A stretch of DNA of 64,000 bases, taken from positions 9,947,752 to 10,011,751 of the forward strand of contig OY829656.1 in the NCBI GenBank assembly GCA_963691815.1. The letters run 5' to 3'. A program made the translations under genes and the position numbers. Position 1 is the stretch's first letter. The number at the start of each line of letters is the position of its first letter. This stretch comes from Echiichthys vipera (Eukaryota; Chordata; Actinopteri; Perciformes; Trachinidae). The notes under the pieces were generated by a model. That model searched no databases. It was not told the origin of the DNA and worked only from the letters and a program-made list of their open reading frames with translations. Below, piece by piece: positions 12,510 through 24,953 of this stretch.

Positions 12510-15330
12510 TTCAACACTTTTTCTACTTGTACCCACAAACTGAATTTGTGTTCACAGGGGAAACTTCGTAGTCGTAGAAATTAGAGTTGTACTCACAGCT
12601 TTTAGATTCATACTCACATAAAAACAATCCTATCCCGAACTATTTCTCAGAATTTTGTGTAAAACTTTTTTATTTACGAATACCAATGGTAAGAATCAAG
12701 GACAAATCTTCTAATCATGGACACAACTTTTTGACAGCTGTCTTACTCCATATTGAGTCAGGTTTATTTTGCAGGCTACTGTAAGTGGCTTCATAAAAGT
12801 TAGTGTTGGGACTCACCCAGAGGAGCGTGCAGGGCTGGAGACAGCTGGCACAGAGACTGCAGCATAAGCAGCCTTGCCTCTATTTCCAGGGATGGTGGTG
12901 CGGCTGTCACAAATCAGAAGTTTAAGAATTATTTTGGATTATTTCAGGAGGCTGGAAATCACCATATGAGAGGAAATCCAAAGGTAAAGGCTGTTTCACA
13001 ATCTGCTTTAGTCACCCAGGGTTTAATAAAAAATATCCACAGTGAATGTATGTGTGTGTCATAAAAGTGAGTCCTAGGCACGTACGGTACAGTGCTCCTT
13101 TTCAGGGTCAGTGGGTGAAAGTCTTCATCCATGTTGTCAATGTGATGCATGTTCTGAGAGCCGATCGTACCCCTGCACATACATGACAACACACGCTCTA
13201 AAGACACATGCCTGGGAATTGGATTCATGAATCAACGATAACATATGCGTCAGACACTTAAGGTGCACTCAGATGGGAAGTACTCACGTGTACAGGGGGA
13301 TTTGACCTGATCTCGGACATCTACTGCAGCTTGAAAGTGGAGTGGGCGATATTGAGTTAAAAGGTTCTATACTCAAGATTTGCAGCATTAATGTAGCAGC
13401 AAACACATATTTGGTATGTAAAGATATACTGGAGTGATGGCATCGTGAGCGGAGAATGAAGTCACACTTTCTCCGTGTGTTGCAATCAGAGATTCTGTGT
13501 TCTCTGCTTTGGTACCCGGTCCGGCCGCGCATGCATGTGAGTCCCTCCCTTTGGCTTCAGTGTTTAACGACATGTCGAAACTGGTGGCTGCTCCCTTCAT
13601 GTTAATGTCCCCGGTGACTCGCCTCAGCTCTGCACTGTGCCCTAACCAGGCCAGACTTCTGCAGGAGATTGGCGCTCATACTGTGGTTACCAGCCGGTCG
13701 ACCCTGAAGAAATCTCCCACAAATGCCAATCAAACTCTGGGAGTTGTGGAGACAATCCCAGCCCAAACTGAATTTTGTTCAGTATTTCAAATACAGCTCC
13801 TTCAAAGCTGGTGATCGTCATTAATGTAGTCTCAGATTATCAGACCTATCTCCACAGCGCCGTGTCAGCACTAGATTATGGTCTGGCTAGGGATAGGGGT
13901 AAAAGTGTCTAGGTTGTTTGTATTTCTTTGAACTAATCACAATTGGCTGACGCTAAGCTCAAATGCAGCAATGGTGTCCTTGTGAAATAAATAGATAGGG
14001 GAGATAATTGAAGGAGAGGAGAAGACACACTGGATGTCAGGGTTTATCCCCCCTCTGTATGTCCAGTAAGATAGACTATCATATATGAACAAATGTAAGA
14101 GAAAAATAAGAAACTATTCATGCATGGGGGCCATTGGTTGTTGTACACTTACAATGATATGGGTTTCTTGGCATCATTCCTGGATCGAAGCTGCTGCCTG
14201 TTCCACTCAGCTCCAACACACTTGGAAAGGACAGTAACAACATATGTTTAAGGAGAATTTATCAGGCAAATGTAGTAATCCAGTTCTTATAACTCGATAC
14301 ACCCTTACTTCACTATATAAACACACACATAGTTAGACATGTGACAATGAAAATGCACACGTTAAATGCTGCATGCTGTGCATCAATACATTATTATTAT
14401 ATTGATTTGAAAATAAATTAGATAATTCTGGTTATGTTATAGATTTTTCTTATTTTCAACAAATGAGAAGAATAAAATAGGCCTTTTCGGACCAAAAGCA
14501 ACTCCTCAGAATGTAAAGTAACTATTGGCTGTACTAAAAGTCGCAAGAAGTCTCTAAATGACGTCCTCGCCTAATTTTCATAATTGTCCAGTTGCATGTA
14601 GTTGCAATGTACCATGTAGGAGAGAGGAATAATGTTGTGGGAATAGACAAAAAGTGAGTAAAAAACTACAAACCACTACAAATGAACTTTCTTCTGTTGA
14701 TTCTTGTTTTTTACATTTTATTTTGCCATTGAAATAGGCCATCACCTCTCAAAATAACTTCATGACTTTAATGCTTTGTCTCGACCAAAATTCAAAAAAA
14801 TCCTGTATCGTTAAATGTTAGAAAATCAAATTTAACCAAAAGACTGTTATTTACATCCCCCCCTGGTGATCAGCTGCTATAGTATATGCATGCACGATTA
14901 ATTTGCTGCCTGGACGCGCAGTGGTGTAGATCTCCTCTCTGCTACTGCGCGAGGCTACTGTCAGACTGCACGCCTGAGTGCTTTGGGATGGGGGAAGGGC
15001 TCATGGCAACACCCACTGCTGGTTGAGGACAGTAACTTCACAGTGATACATGCTTTCACATCAGAGTTCCCAAACACCAGAATAGTCTCCAATAACACCA
15101 GAGAAAGTCATTAGATTTGTCGCTAGTCGCTTTTGACTAAAAAAAAGTTGATTTTATGAGAGATTTGCCAAATTAGCAACACTGGCCTGCCAGCCTGTCC
15201 TTCTCTGGTGCTGGCTAGTAAGCTACGCTGTACGCTCAGCGGCGGGGAGTGAGTTGTAGGTACCGTCAGACCCAGTGGCAGCCATTGTAGCATGAAAGTA
15301 TGGTGGAATTACCAGGCTAGCTGGCTATGT
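12510..15330. other. Non-coding stretch with one unexplained open patch
   Basis: Mostly AT-rich with no known gene. At 13497-13814 a plus-strand frame of 105 codons is open and starts in a CpG-bearing patch; it is discussed under findings and is not called as a gene. No splice-bounded exon is seen elsewhere. Confidence 0.35.
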
Positions 15331-15334
15331 AGTA

Positions 15335-15815
15335 ACCTGACTCTCACCAGATGCTTCTCTCATTCATCTGGGATCTCTCGACTGGGGATTTCAGGCGGCT
15401 GGGCCTTATCAAAAATCCTTGCATATGATTGGATAAACCACTTGTCCATCATCTTTATTGACGTGCTACTTCAACCACTCACATCGAAATCAACCCGTGA
15501 CGCTGATGAGCGTGACGCAGGGAAAACCAAAACAGAACAGCCGACATGGTTTCCACCAACAAAAGCCTTCAGAGCCGTTCTCTGATGTTCTTTTAAAGAA
15601 GAAATATTCGCTAGATCGGACAACACGGACGAAATAGCAGCATCGATGTTGACGTCTGCTTCCTCGATGTGAGCCGCCATTGTTGCCTGAATCACAACAG
15701 TCGTATCTCTGCTACATCACATCTATAAAACCCCGCCCAGCGGTCCTGATTGGCATGAACATTTTTTTGCCAACCCTGAAATCCCTTTCCTATGGAGCGA
15801 ATCCAGATGGTTGAG
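15335..15815. mobile_element. Non-autonomous DNA transposon with imperfect TIRs
   Basis: The left end reads CATCTGGGATC...GGGGATTTCAGG (about 15365-15395). The reverse complement of the right end reads CATCTGGATTC...AGGGATTTCAGG (about 15769-15806). These are long imperfect terminal inverted repeats around a 400-bp core that has no transposase. The core contains a GC-rich, CpG-bearing segment (15480-15680), which explains the short open frames there. I recall similar copies dispersed in fish genomes; superfamily not assigned, and the target-site duplication is not clear. Confidence 0.5.
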
Positions 15816-17368
15816 TGGAGCTACGCGGAGTCAAGACGGAAACAAGGCAGAACGAAAGTCATCCAAGTGCTTCAAAATAATTTGCCAACTCATCCGATGC
15901 TGCTTGTGACAACAGCACCAGCAATGCCATTGACAGTAAGAGAGGAGAGCCATCTGCACCAAGAACTGTAACGATAACTATAACTCATTTCAACATTTTT
16001 ACTACCTCCTATATGAAAGTTAACTGATGGCATTTAGGAAACACAAAAATGCATTAGCCAAGGGAAATGTTGGGCTCCAACACACACTTGGCACCACTGT
16101 TTACAGAACGTTATCGTTGATCATACTTAGTAGGGATGGCCCTTAACGGAGTGGATTCAGGACAATAGGGAAAAAAGGATGATCAGTACACTGTTGGCTT
16201 TGGTCTTTTCATTGGATATAGAATATCACCACACTTGTACTTGTACTTCAGGTAGAACAATGACATTGATTTTCTCCACAGTAAATTACTTCCTTGAAAA
16301 CCACCTCTGCTTAATTACTTCAGCACAGCAGTTCTACTCTGTTTCACAGTTGGAGACAAAGAAAACAACTGAGCTGCTGCAGCCTAGGCAGAGTTTGTCC
16401 GTGTTTGTTCTTCATGGCTCACCTGCCACAGCTGAGGCCGACTACTGTAGCGCCTTGATGAGGGACGCTCACTCACTGGGTCCGCCATTTTCTCCAGGGT
16501 TGTTTCTGGTGCCTTTAAGCGCCGGGGTAACTTGGTATCCCAATAAACTTCCTCATAACTCCTGCAAACAAATGGGAAAATGCGGCCATTTTAGACAGAA
16601 CCAAGTGCCTTGAGTGTAATTGATTAACTTAATTCCCAAAAGTTATTAGCTTTAATTAGAATTCTTAAACAGCCCACTTCGTTGCACAAAGTATATTAGA
16701 CATCTTATTAACTGGGGAGACAATTCTTCCTAGAGGCTTTAAGCAAGGTTACAGGCCATCTACAAGATTTAATTGAGCGGCAATTAACACGACAAGGACA
16801 CACTGCTCCCTGATGACATCACTGGAGCACAAAATCAAACCTACTCACTCTCAATAACCCTCAAAGCAGGATGACACTGTGCGTGGACTGTACATAATGA
16901 ATTATATGGAAGGTGAGCGTTGCTTAGCTTCACTTTTACTGAAAAGAGACAGTGTATTCTGACCTCTGTGTTGCAGAAGTGTATCTCAAATGTTGAACTG
17001 CTGGTGAGTTGTCTGTCCACAGTCTCAGATCAGAAGAGAAGCCATCCTTGAAAAAAAACAATATTCATGCAATGAATGCATGATACAATGTGCTAAATGG
17101 TCAGTCATTAGTGTATGTATTTTTCTTCCTTTCCTTTTCCTTCTTTCTTTATGTCCTACATAACCACTTATTTTGAATATTCATATGTGTATACTTTGCA
17201 CCAGCACCATATTGACTGCAAATCTGACAAGAGTCTGAACAAATTTGTCTTAATTAAAGCAGTAACCAAAAATGAATTAGAAGATCAGGATAGAAAATTA
17301 CAAATATCTTACATATGTACATTTTCTGATATGACTTTGTCTGTTAAAGGTGCTATATCAAATAAACA
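15816..17368. other. Non-coding stretch
   Basis: A 144-codon plus-strand frame (16179-16613) has no recognisable domain and no splice context, and is treated as chance. No repeat family recognised. Confidence 0.35.
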
Positions 17369-17405
17369 TTATAATTATTATAATTATTATAATTATTATT
17401 AGTTA

Positions 17406-17441
<36 letters not shown>

Positions 17442-17454
17442 CATTATTATTATC
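17369..17454. repeat. (TAATTAT)n and (ATT)n tract
   Basis: Four TAATTAT-type units followed by about 15 ATT units. It abuts the end of a SINE fragment, and the ATT run at 17671-17716 flanks the other side, so the SINE piece lies inside an ATT-rich tract. Confidence 0.9.
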
Positions 17455-17670
17455 CATCCGTCCATCAACTTCTTATTGTCCCTAGTGGGGTCGCGGGGGG
17501 CTGACATCCCAGCTGTCATCGGGCGTGAACCAGGGTACACCCTGGACAGGACGCCAGTCTATCACAAGGTACATAGAGACAAACAGAGACAGACAACCAC
17601 CCACACCTACGGGCAATTTAGAGTCACACACACAGACACAGGGAGAACATGCAAACTCCAACCTGCTGCC
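17455..17670 (-). mobile_element. Truncated tRNA-derived SINE
   Basis: Shares the words ACACCCTGGACAGGACGCCAG, GACAAACAGAGACAGACAACC and GAGAACATGCAAACTCC with the full copy at 56369-56732. It lacks the tRNA-like head with the B-box-like GATTCGAAC and the CCAGCCGGG stretch, so it is truncated at the right end, replaced there by an ATT run. The orientation given puts the tRNA-like head at the right. Confidence 0.8.
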
Positions 17671-17716
17671 CATTATTATTATTATCACCATTATTATTAT
17701 TATTCTTATGATTATT
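17671..17716. repeat. (ATT)n tract
   Basis: Imperfect ATT/TTA repeat immediately right of the SINE fragment. Confidence 0.85.
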
Positions 17717-17767
17717 ATACTCCGTTTAGGTACATTTGCTTGTGTAGAGTGTGCAGAAGGGAGAACA

Positions 17768-18060
17768 TGATTACACCGCGGTGATGGAGCCGGTTCATAA
17801 TTTCGTCATAAAGTCTTCCCGCACCAACAAAGGTTTCCATGTCTCTCCTGACATTTTTGTTGCTGTATTCATGTAAATCACTCTTCTCCACCCTCAGATC
17901 AATGGTCCAGTTTCACACCAGCCGCATGATAGAAACATCATCAATGTGCACACTCACTCGCTGTGAATTCTCCAGACAAGGCTTCATTCCAATGTATGCG
18001 ATCCAGCTGATGTGGACATTTGCGTTCTCACATACTGTACAGCTCTGTCTAGATCATTTC
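17768..18060 (-). pseudogene. Possible decayed coding fragment, unrecognised
   Basis: On the minus strand one frame runs for about 98 codons with a single internal TGA near 17917. The peptide looks protein-like, with NVHISWIAYIGMKPC before the stop and KNVRRDMETFVGAGRLYDEI after it. I cannot assign it to a family. A plus-strand frame of 95 codons is open over much of the same DNA, so the low stop density may be compositional. It is either a pseudogene, a piece of a mobile element, or chance. Confidence 0.25.
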
Positions 18061-18235
18061 AGGCCTGAGAGTCAACATCCACGCCTCTGTGAGGTTATAC
18101 TTCAGCAGAACTGTGCTTTGAGTTAAAGCTAACGCCTGCACGCATTCTAACATTTGTACATTAATACTACACACAAAGTACAGCTGAGGCTAGGGGAAGG
18201 TCATTTTTTTGCACAAACCAAATTATTGGACAAAG

Positions 18236-18460
18236 TCAATTGGCCTGATGATGGCGCTAGATGAAAAGTTCACCAAGATCACCAAAGTTATCATCATTCA
18301 ACCTGTAAGGGACGAAGTCTCTTGGTAATGCAATGACACATTTATCTAAAAGACCACAACATTGAATATCAAATCAAGAGATCACCAAAGTCCATTGAGT
18401 CAATCCTCAGGGAACCATGAATATCTGCACCACATTTCACAGTAATCCAGATAATCCAGA
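18236..18460. repeat. Dispersed teleost repeat, unclassified
   Basis: Contains GATGATGGCGCTAGATGAAA, GATCACCAAAGTTAT and GGAACCATGAATATCTGCACC. A diverged relative lies at 62525-62645 (CGATCATGGTGCTAAAAAGT, GGGGACCATGAATGTCTTC). Both copies also share the segment resembling AGTAATCCA. Two copies in one window show that it is a dispersed repeat; the class is unknown to me. Confidence 0.6.
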
Positions 18461-19699
18461 TTTGATTAGACTTTGGGTTTGAAGGTCGCGATTCAATTAA
18501 ATTTTCAATCTAAACTTTTTTTTCCAACACCGACGCCTATACCATTGTTAGACTATCAAGTCTTGATTTGTAAAGATCAACAGAACATCGGTTTTATGCC
18601 CTTACAATTGTCATTCACAATTTTAAATGATTCATCTTCTCTAAAGATAGGATAGGCATCAAGTGTGATATATATGGGAATGTATCTATAAGGTCATATG
18701 GTCCAATTTGAATAATTTATGTAAAATGGGCAATTTGCAGATTCTGCTTTAGATTTCAATAATTTATAGTGAAAGGTAATTGGCTTCAATAAGCAGACTC
18801 AGAAATACTGACGCATGATTATGTTCTCAAAGTGAACACCTGCCTATAACAGTGGGCCAGTTGTGCTTTATCATATGTGGTGAGAGACCCAAAGGGTGTA
18901 TTTGTGGATTCATCTTTCCTACTTTATATGTGTTTGTGTTATGATGGTGAAGTGATTAACAAGTGATCTGATGAAATGTAATATGTTATTGTAACGTTAG
19001 TTCACATGTTTGTAGTGTCTGTACTGTGTTATTGAATGTCCATGTGTTCAGAGTGTAAAATGGGAAACTTTAAACAAAACGTAAACAGAGATCTTTTGGG
19101 GTCCATGTAGTAAATACCTGCCGTTTTGCAAAGCACTTCAGTAGGAAATCCAATTCAGTGATCACCCACCTGGGGTCCAGCGTGTCTATCAGTCAGTCTG
19201 TGTGGGGAGGCTTTAGTTGACGTCCTCAGTGAGTGTGTTTGAACTTTAACTGGATTAGTTGAACCTTAGGACAACACAGCAACGAATAAAGTATCAGAGA
19301 CTCAGGCAAACTGTGAAGCATGATGCACACCTCCAGCAGTCATCAGCTTTGTTCTGCCAGGTGGGTTCCAAGAGTCTGTGATGAGCTGGGGGAAAAAACT
19401 CTTCCTAATTGGCTCCCTAGACTTGGAGTAATCCGCAGAGCAGCATACTACATTTTTAATAATCTAGTCGTGGAAATGCAACTGGTTCATTTGAGCTGGA
19501 TTGACTGAATTAAGTGTGTTGTATCTCTGTTTAAGTTGTAACTGGTGTGCTGTTTTGGCCAGGTCTCTCTAAGAAAATACATTTATGTCTCACGGCACTT
19601 CCTAGTTAAATAAAGTCGGTTTTGTTGTGTTGTTTTAGAAACTATAACAATTTGTTGGTGATAATTTGATATCCAGAGATGCTTTCAACAGGTGTTAGC

Positions 19700-19880
19700 A
19701 CAGCTCATTATCAAAGCTAGCCGACTAACGTTAGCTAACAGTGTGAAATCATCAGGCCAAATGTTATGGTTAATAAAAGAGAAGATGCTAAGTAACGTTA
19801 ACATGGGACTAATGTTACTAGCTAGAAACTAAGTTAGCTTACAGCTATGCTAGTTAGTTACCAACTGACGTTAGCTCACT
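19700..19880. repeat. GCTAAC/GTTAGC-rich repeat patch
   Basis: Carries several AACGTTAGCTA-type and GCTAGTTAG words in both orientations. Similar word clusters occur at 36655-36860. Such patches are common in fish genomes as decayed inverted-repeat elements. No ends could be fixed. Confidence 0.4.
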
Positions 19881-20344
19881 TTGAGACTCAATTAACAGAA
19901 CAGAATACACCGACTATATTCTTCTTAAAGGATATAATATTTGATAAAACAAAAGACTTACATATAAGCAGTGTTCAATGCAATATCGTGGAAAAAGAAG
20001 CTATATTTTAGCATGAGCGGTCCCCCTGTGCTCTCTACCTGCCTCACTAATACTACTGCTGTCCAATGACCAGGAGGGGGCACTGCAGCGCTCAAAGTCC
20101 CATTCAACAGTTTGAATGCACCCAAACAGAAGGAAGAACAGTAAAGGTCTTTGTGAACAATATCTAGGTAGAAGTACAGGAGCCACCCTTACTGAGGCTG
20201 CAACTAATGATTTTTAGTATTTTAATGTTTGTTTGTTTTTCCATTATTAGACATCAAGGCGGTACAGTGTACAGAGGTGTTTGTGGCAAGATTCCAATTT
20301 TTACCACATCTTTTTTTTTGGTTTACATTCATTTTTGGCAGTCT

Positions 20345-20490
20345 TTCAAGCCTTTATTATATAAGACAGACAGGAAATGAGGTGGGAGAGGGAGACATGT
20401 AGCAAAGGGCCGCAGGTCGGAATCGAACCTGTGGCCACTGCCTCGAGGACCTTCAGCCTCTCTACATGGGGCGACTGCTTAAACCAGTTA
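20345..20490 (-). mobile_element. tRNA-like SINE fragment
   Basis: Shows ACAGGAAATGAGGTGGGAGAG, ACATGTAGCAAAGGGCCGCAGG and the B-box-like GTCGGAATCGAACC, followed by GTGGCCACTGCCTCGAGGAC and ATGGGGCGACTGCTTAA. Read on the minus strand the B box (GGTTCGATTCC) and the head of a tRNA-derived SINE are visible. A second, shorter relative lies inside the Tc1 remnant near 57560-57640. Confidence 0.65.
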
Positions 20491-21388
20491 ATAAGAGTAA
20501 CTGCACAGTTCCTGAAAATCTTGTTTTTTCTGACCGCCACCTATTGCCATGCTGGGTTGAGGTGATAGAGGTGCAACAGCTTTATATTATAATATACTTT
20601 AAAACAATATTTATGATATTTAAATACAGAGGCCAAACTGAGAAATATATCATTATGAAATGTGTTTTGGATCATTAAGTTAAATGGTGACTGAAAGGCC
20701 ATTTTTATAATTTACATTATGAGAGTAACTATAGTCTGTGCAGTGTTTTGGTTTACAATGTTTTTTGTTTTGGTTGTTTTTTTAAAATTTAATTTTAGTT
20801 ATAATGATGCATTATTATGTATTGTATAATTGTATGGGAATGTTGCCGCTAATGGGGATCCTACTAAACTAAAACTAAACAGAGCAAACCCATCAAGTGA
20901 TGCTGGGTGTGGTCAAATACTGTTTTTTCAGCCTCTTTTTTTCTCATTTGTATTAAGATGATGTTTTTCACGTGCTTTTTGTGTTTATCTTGTCTTTTGT
21001 GTTTTCAATGTTGCACAACCAATTGCCCTTTGGGATCAAAGTGATCAGATGAGACAATATTGATTCATCTGCAAAACTCAGAGCTATTCAACTTACTATC
21101 TTAAGTCAGAAATCTTCCCATTTCAGAAGCTTGAAGCAGAAAATGGGAGGCATTTTTGTTTGAAAAATGATCAAAATGAAATAGTTGCCCAATAATTTTC
21201 TCGATCAATTAATTCATGATTTGACTAATCAAAGCGGTCTGTGGGTCAGCCAGCTGTGACTTCTCAAACTCTGAGACAGTCTGAGACATAAATTGTGATA
21301 GACAAGTATTCATATCATAGACTGTATAATGATTCATATCAATGCTGTTAATTGGAACACATGTAAATATAATCTCCTGTTCTTTTAC

Positions 21389-21757
21389 CACTGAGTCTTG
21401 CTCTTAAGACTGCATCAGGGATCCTCCTGGAGTTCCAGGCCTTGCCTTCGCTCAGGTCTAAAGAGATACCAGAGGGGTTTGGAGCTGTTTGTGGCCTCTC
21501 TCTGAATCCTGGAGGCACCCTCAGAGCAGAGGCCACATGCTGGAAATCTATGAACTTCCGTCGACCTTTTACCCCCAGGTCCACCTCAGCTCCGGCACTC
21601 AGCTGACCGCAGCAAGGATCCAGCAGAGGGACGTCATCTCGTAACGGAACCAGGTTGACATGTCGATCTCGACCACCACCAGCCCTGTGCAGATTGGAGT
21701 TCAGCCGTCTGATGACATGCAGCTCTGCAGAGAACGGCTTGGAGGGATCCGAAACCC
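21389..21757 (-). CDS. Candidate internal coding exon, perhaps SPMIP7/SPATA48-like
   Basis: A GC-rich island in AT-rich DNA. On the minus strand an acceptor (AATAATGACAG| at 21758) is followed by 123 codons without stop and a donor-like CTCAGTG|GTAAAAG (21388). Entry and exit are both phase 1, so the 369-bp exon is symmetrical. The peptide is basic and Pro/Arg-rich, with DDVPLLDPCCGQLS, GVKGRRKFIDFQHVASALRV and PPGFRERPQTAPNPSG. This short-motif style resembles ciliary microtubule inner proteins. In human, SPATA48 (renamed SPMIP7) lies beyond VWC2 on the same strand, which is the placement seen here. I cannot confirm the family from memory, and a plus-strand frame overlaps its right edge, so the call is tentative. 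Confidence 0.4.
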
Positions 21758-22149
21758 CTGTCATTATTTCCAAGGGAGAAACTAACAGAGAGGATGTGTC
21801 TAAATGTGTGCGTCTGGTTGACAGAGTACGTCATATAGCTGTTGTCAGGCATAATGATGCAGTGAGCTCTGGTTGCCCAGATACTGTCTTTGTTTGCTGC
21901 TCGGATCAAATTACTGATATGCAGAGAGGCAACATAGCATGCTGGCTGAGGAGGTGTGGAGCTCCACATAGCAGAAAATGTATGCGTAAACATTTCCTCT
22001 GTAATTGTTATAATAATGGAGAAAGATGTAATAAGCATGCCCCTTTATCTATTTGGGATGACACACATCAATACTTCACCTCAGGGGAGCATTCACAACA
22101 AATAATGTTTCCTCTGAGCTACTATATTTTGGCAATTTACAACTATTAA

Positions 22150-24900
22150 TTTATCACACTGACCAACTAAAATGCTTTATCAGTCAGGGGTGGCTGTTAT
22201 CCCTGGAAAAATTACTCCACTTAAATGTGTTTTGGTGGCAGATAATAAGACTTGGCCCGGCCTCAGGGTTCTAAACACATCCTCCCTTGAATGCTGTATT
22301 ACTTCTTGTGATGGGTTAGGAATTGTTCATTTTCTTGGGGAAAAAAAGAAGAAAAGAAGAAGATAATAGTTGACTGCTTTTCCTCCAAAGGACCACTAGA
22401 TGGAGTAATAGAGTCAATATTGTCAGATGGTAACACCAGAAAACAGGCCTGTGCATGCTGTCCTGTCCCTTATGAATTAAATGGCAGTCCACAAATAATA
22501 CAAGTCCCTGCTGCAATATTAAGATGATACATTATGATATTAAAAATACCATTAGAGCACAACAAGGTGACCATAAAGCAAATGCTGAATGCCTCAGACA
22601 CACTTTAAGTCCCAATTATTCTCCGGTGCATGCAGGCTAAACAACAACCAGAAGTGCCAATAGTTAACTTTAAAAGTAAGCTGTGTTTTTAAAATTGACA
22701 GTAAACTAAATGAAAATTATGTAAATCACATGGATGTAAGAAAGTGTTTTTACAAATGGTGTAATCTGCTGTTGAGTGCACTGGCTTGAAAGAGTTGTCT
22801 TATATTCACTGGAGCAAGAAAATAAATAAAAAAAATACTATGTGCCTCAGTGCCTATTAATTAGTTCGCTTGGGTTGTCTAAGATGAAATGTGCAAACGT
22901 AAATACCCCACATAAATATAGGCACACACACACACACTGAAGCTACATATGCATGTGTTATATAAATAGTAAAAGCACCCCTGCTCGGTGGCATTTTTCT
23001 TGGGAGAGGATCCATGTTAATGTGTCAGTGGCGATGATGGTGATGCTTGCTGATAGATGATTTTTACTCAGGCTGTCATTAGCAAATGTAAACAGCCAAG
23101 AGCTGTTTAAAAGGATGTGTTAAAAATAGCCTAATTAGAGTTATTCTGATAACTGTGTGGTGAAAATGCCTGACTCCCACACAATATTCCTCCACAAAAG
23201 GAGAGCACAAATGACACTTGTGAGATCTGACGTGGGCTCCTTTTGAAATCACTCTCCACATAGAAAAAGCCATTTGTTGCATCGGTTTTATGTGTCATGA
23301 GCGCTGTGCTGATGGTATTTTCGTATTTTTAATGAACGAGGTTATATACTGTAGGTTCAGAGGTGCACAGGATTTATTGCTTTTGGACTCCATTAATTAT
23401 TCCCATATCAGAAATTCCGCTATACACCATATTATATTCCCCCAATGCATTTTACCCCAATTATTCAGGTTTTTTCCCGTTGTTGCAGGAATTTAAATAC
23501 CAACCTCGGCCTAAGATGACTGTATTTTCTGCAAGGAATCAGATATTCCCAGAGTGAGGAGTCATTACCATCAGAGCAGCCCTTGTTACTGAATCCTGTG
23601 TTATTAGTCAGCTTGTCCGCCATGCTCTAGACTCCCCCACAGTCTCAGAAATTATTTAAATCATATATTTTGCCCATGGTGCTAGGCCCAGTGGTACAGT
23701 GCAGCAGACATTAATTTGCACAGGCTGCGTTCATCTGAGGGAAACTGTTGCTCTGGATTAAGAGGCATTGTTGTTGCTCTTGCTGCAGCTGCAGAGAGTC
23801 GTTAGAGCAAAGTCACAATTGTAGTGTTGTGGCTGAAGACAATACGGGCTCATGCAGCCCTAGGCAAGGCATTATTGTTTGTTAATCAACAGGGCTGAGG
23901 GTGACCCAGGATGACACCTTGGGATCAGACAGGCAGGGTCGGGAGGAAATATGGCAACTGGGCGCAGGGAAGGGATCATCTTATAGTGGAGTGGACGCTC
24001 CAAAATATGAACAGACAGCATCCTTCATCGCAAACTAGGGAATCAGCGCCTTAAGAAATTAAACCGATAAATAGGAACAGGTGACAGATATTAATGTTTG
24101 CAATTGTTCATGTCTTTTCTGCATAGCTTTGATGCATTAGCCAACTGCAAATACCTGCAGGGTTATATTTCATGAAAGTCATACCCATGTAAAGCCATCT
24201 TTCTTATCTTTGTATGCATGTTATACAATTCACTGCATGAAAAATAACCTAATCCATGTCTGACGCTGAATGCATCCACTTCTGGGATTTTGTTCATATG
24301 TCTTGTAAACTGAGGAAAATGCGTGATCTCACATTTTAAGCATTTGGGCATGCAGTCATAGCTCATGTGTCATATTCATCACACTTTAAATTGATTAGTG
24401 CTCGATGACCATGCATGGGTTAGATTAGGGCAAATTGGCCGAAGTGAACTCTGTCTCATGCTGTGTGCGGCACCCTCAACCATTTGTAAAAATCCAAACC
24501 GAGTGCAGCGATGAAGCTCCCACGAGCGGCTGGGGTAGCCATGTCCTCAGAGAGTGGCCAAAGGCTTTATTGTAGTGCTGCTTCCCTGCCCTCGGTTGCT
24601 GCAGCTCTCCGCTTGTCACACTCAGTTAGCTCAATGAAGTAATGAATATGCCTCTGTACATTTTTCATGAGGGTGGTGGGAGTAAAAAATCTGTTCTTTA
24701 TAATGCTTTTAATATGGAAGTTTTCACACACACTCCTCCCCCGCAAAGCACCCTTGAGGCTATCATGATGCTGCATGAGCATGATATTTAATGTTAACAT
24801 TCCCCAAGGGGAGTCAGCATAATGCAATGTCACTTTCAGTGATGAATATGTTGACTACAGCAGATATACAAGCAGCTGTAAATCATGAGTAAGTTGGGAT
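22150..24900. other. Non-coding stretch
   Basis: AT-rich, with a short CA run at about 22923-22938. No coding exon or named repeat seen. Confidence 0.45.
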
Positions 24901-24953
24901 TACAGTGCCTGTCTTCCCTGGTGTAGTGGTTGTTGATGAGGCAGCCGTACTAC

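Noticed and set aside
16179..16613. 144-codon plus-strand frame as a gene
   Set aside because: No recognised domain, no Kozak or splice support; openness is expected by chance at this scale.
17369..17716. CRISPR-like or satellite array
   Set aside because: It is an ATT microsatellite interrupted by a SINE fragment, with no unit-and-spacer structure.
20345..20490. A tRNA gene, suggested by the B-box-like GGTTCGATTCC
   Set aside because: No cloverleaf can be drawn and the body matches a second copy at 57566-57640, so it is a SINE.
21655..22149. 164-codon plus-strand frame overlapping the candidate exon
   Set aside because: No splice context, no recognised domain, and its left part is the reverse of the better supported minus-strand exon.
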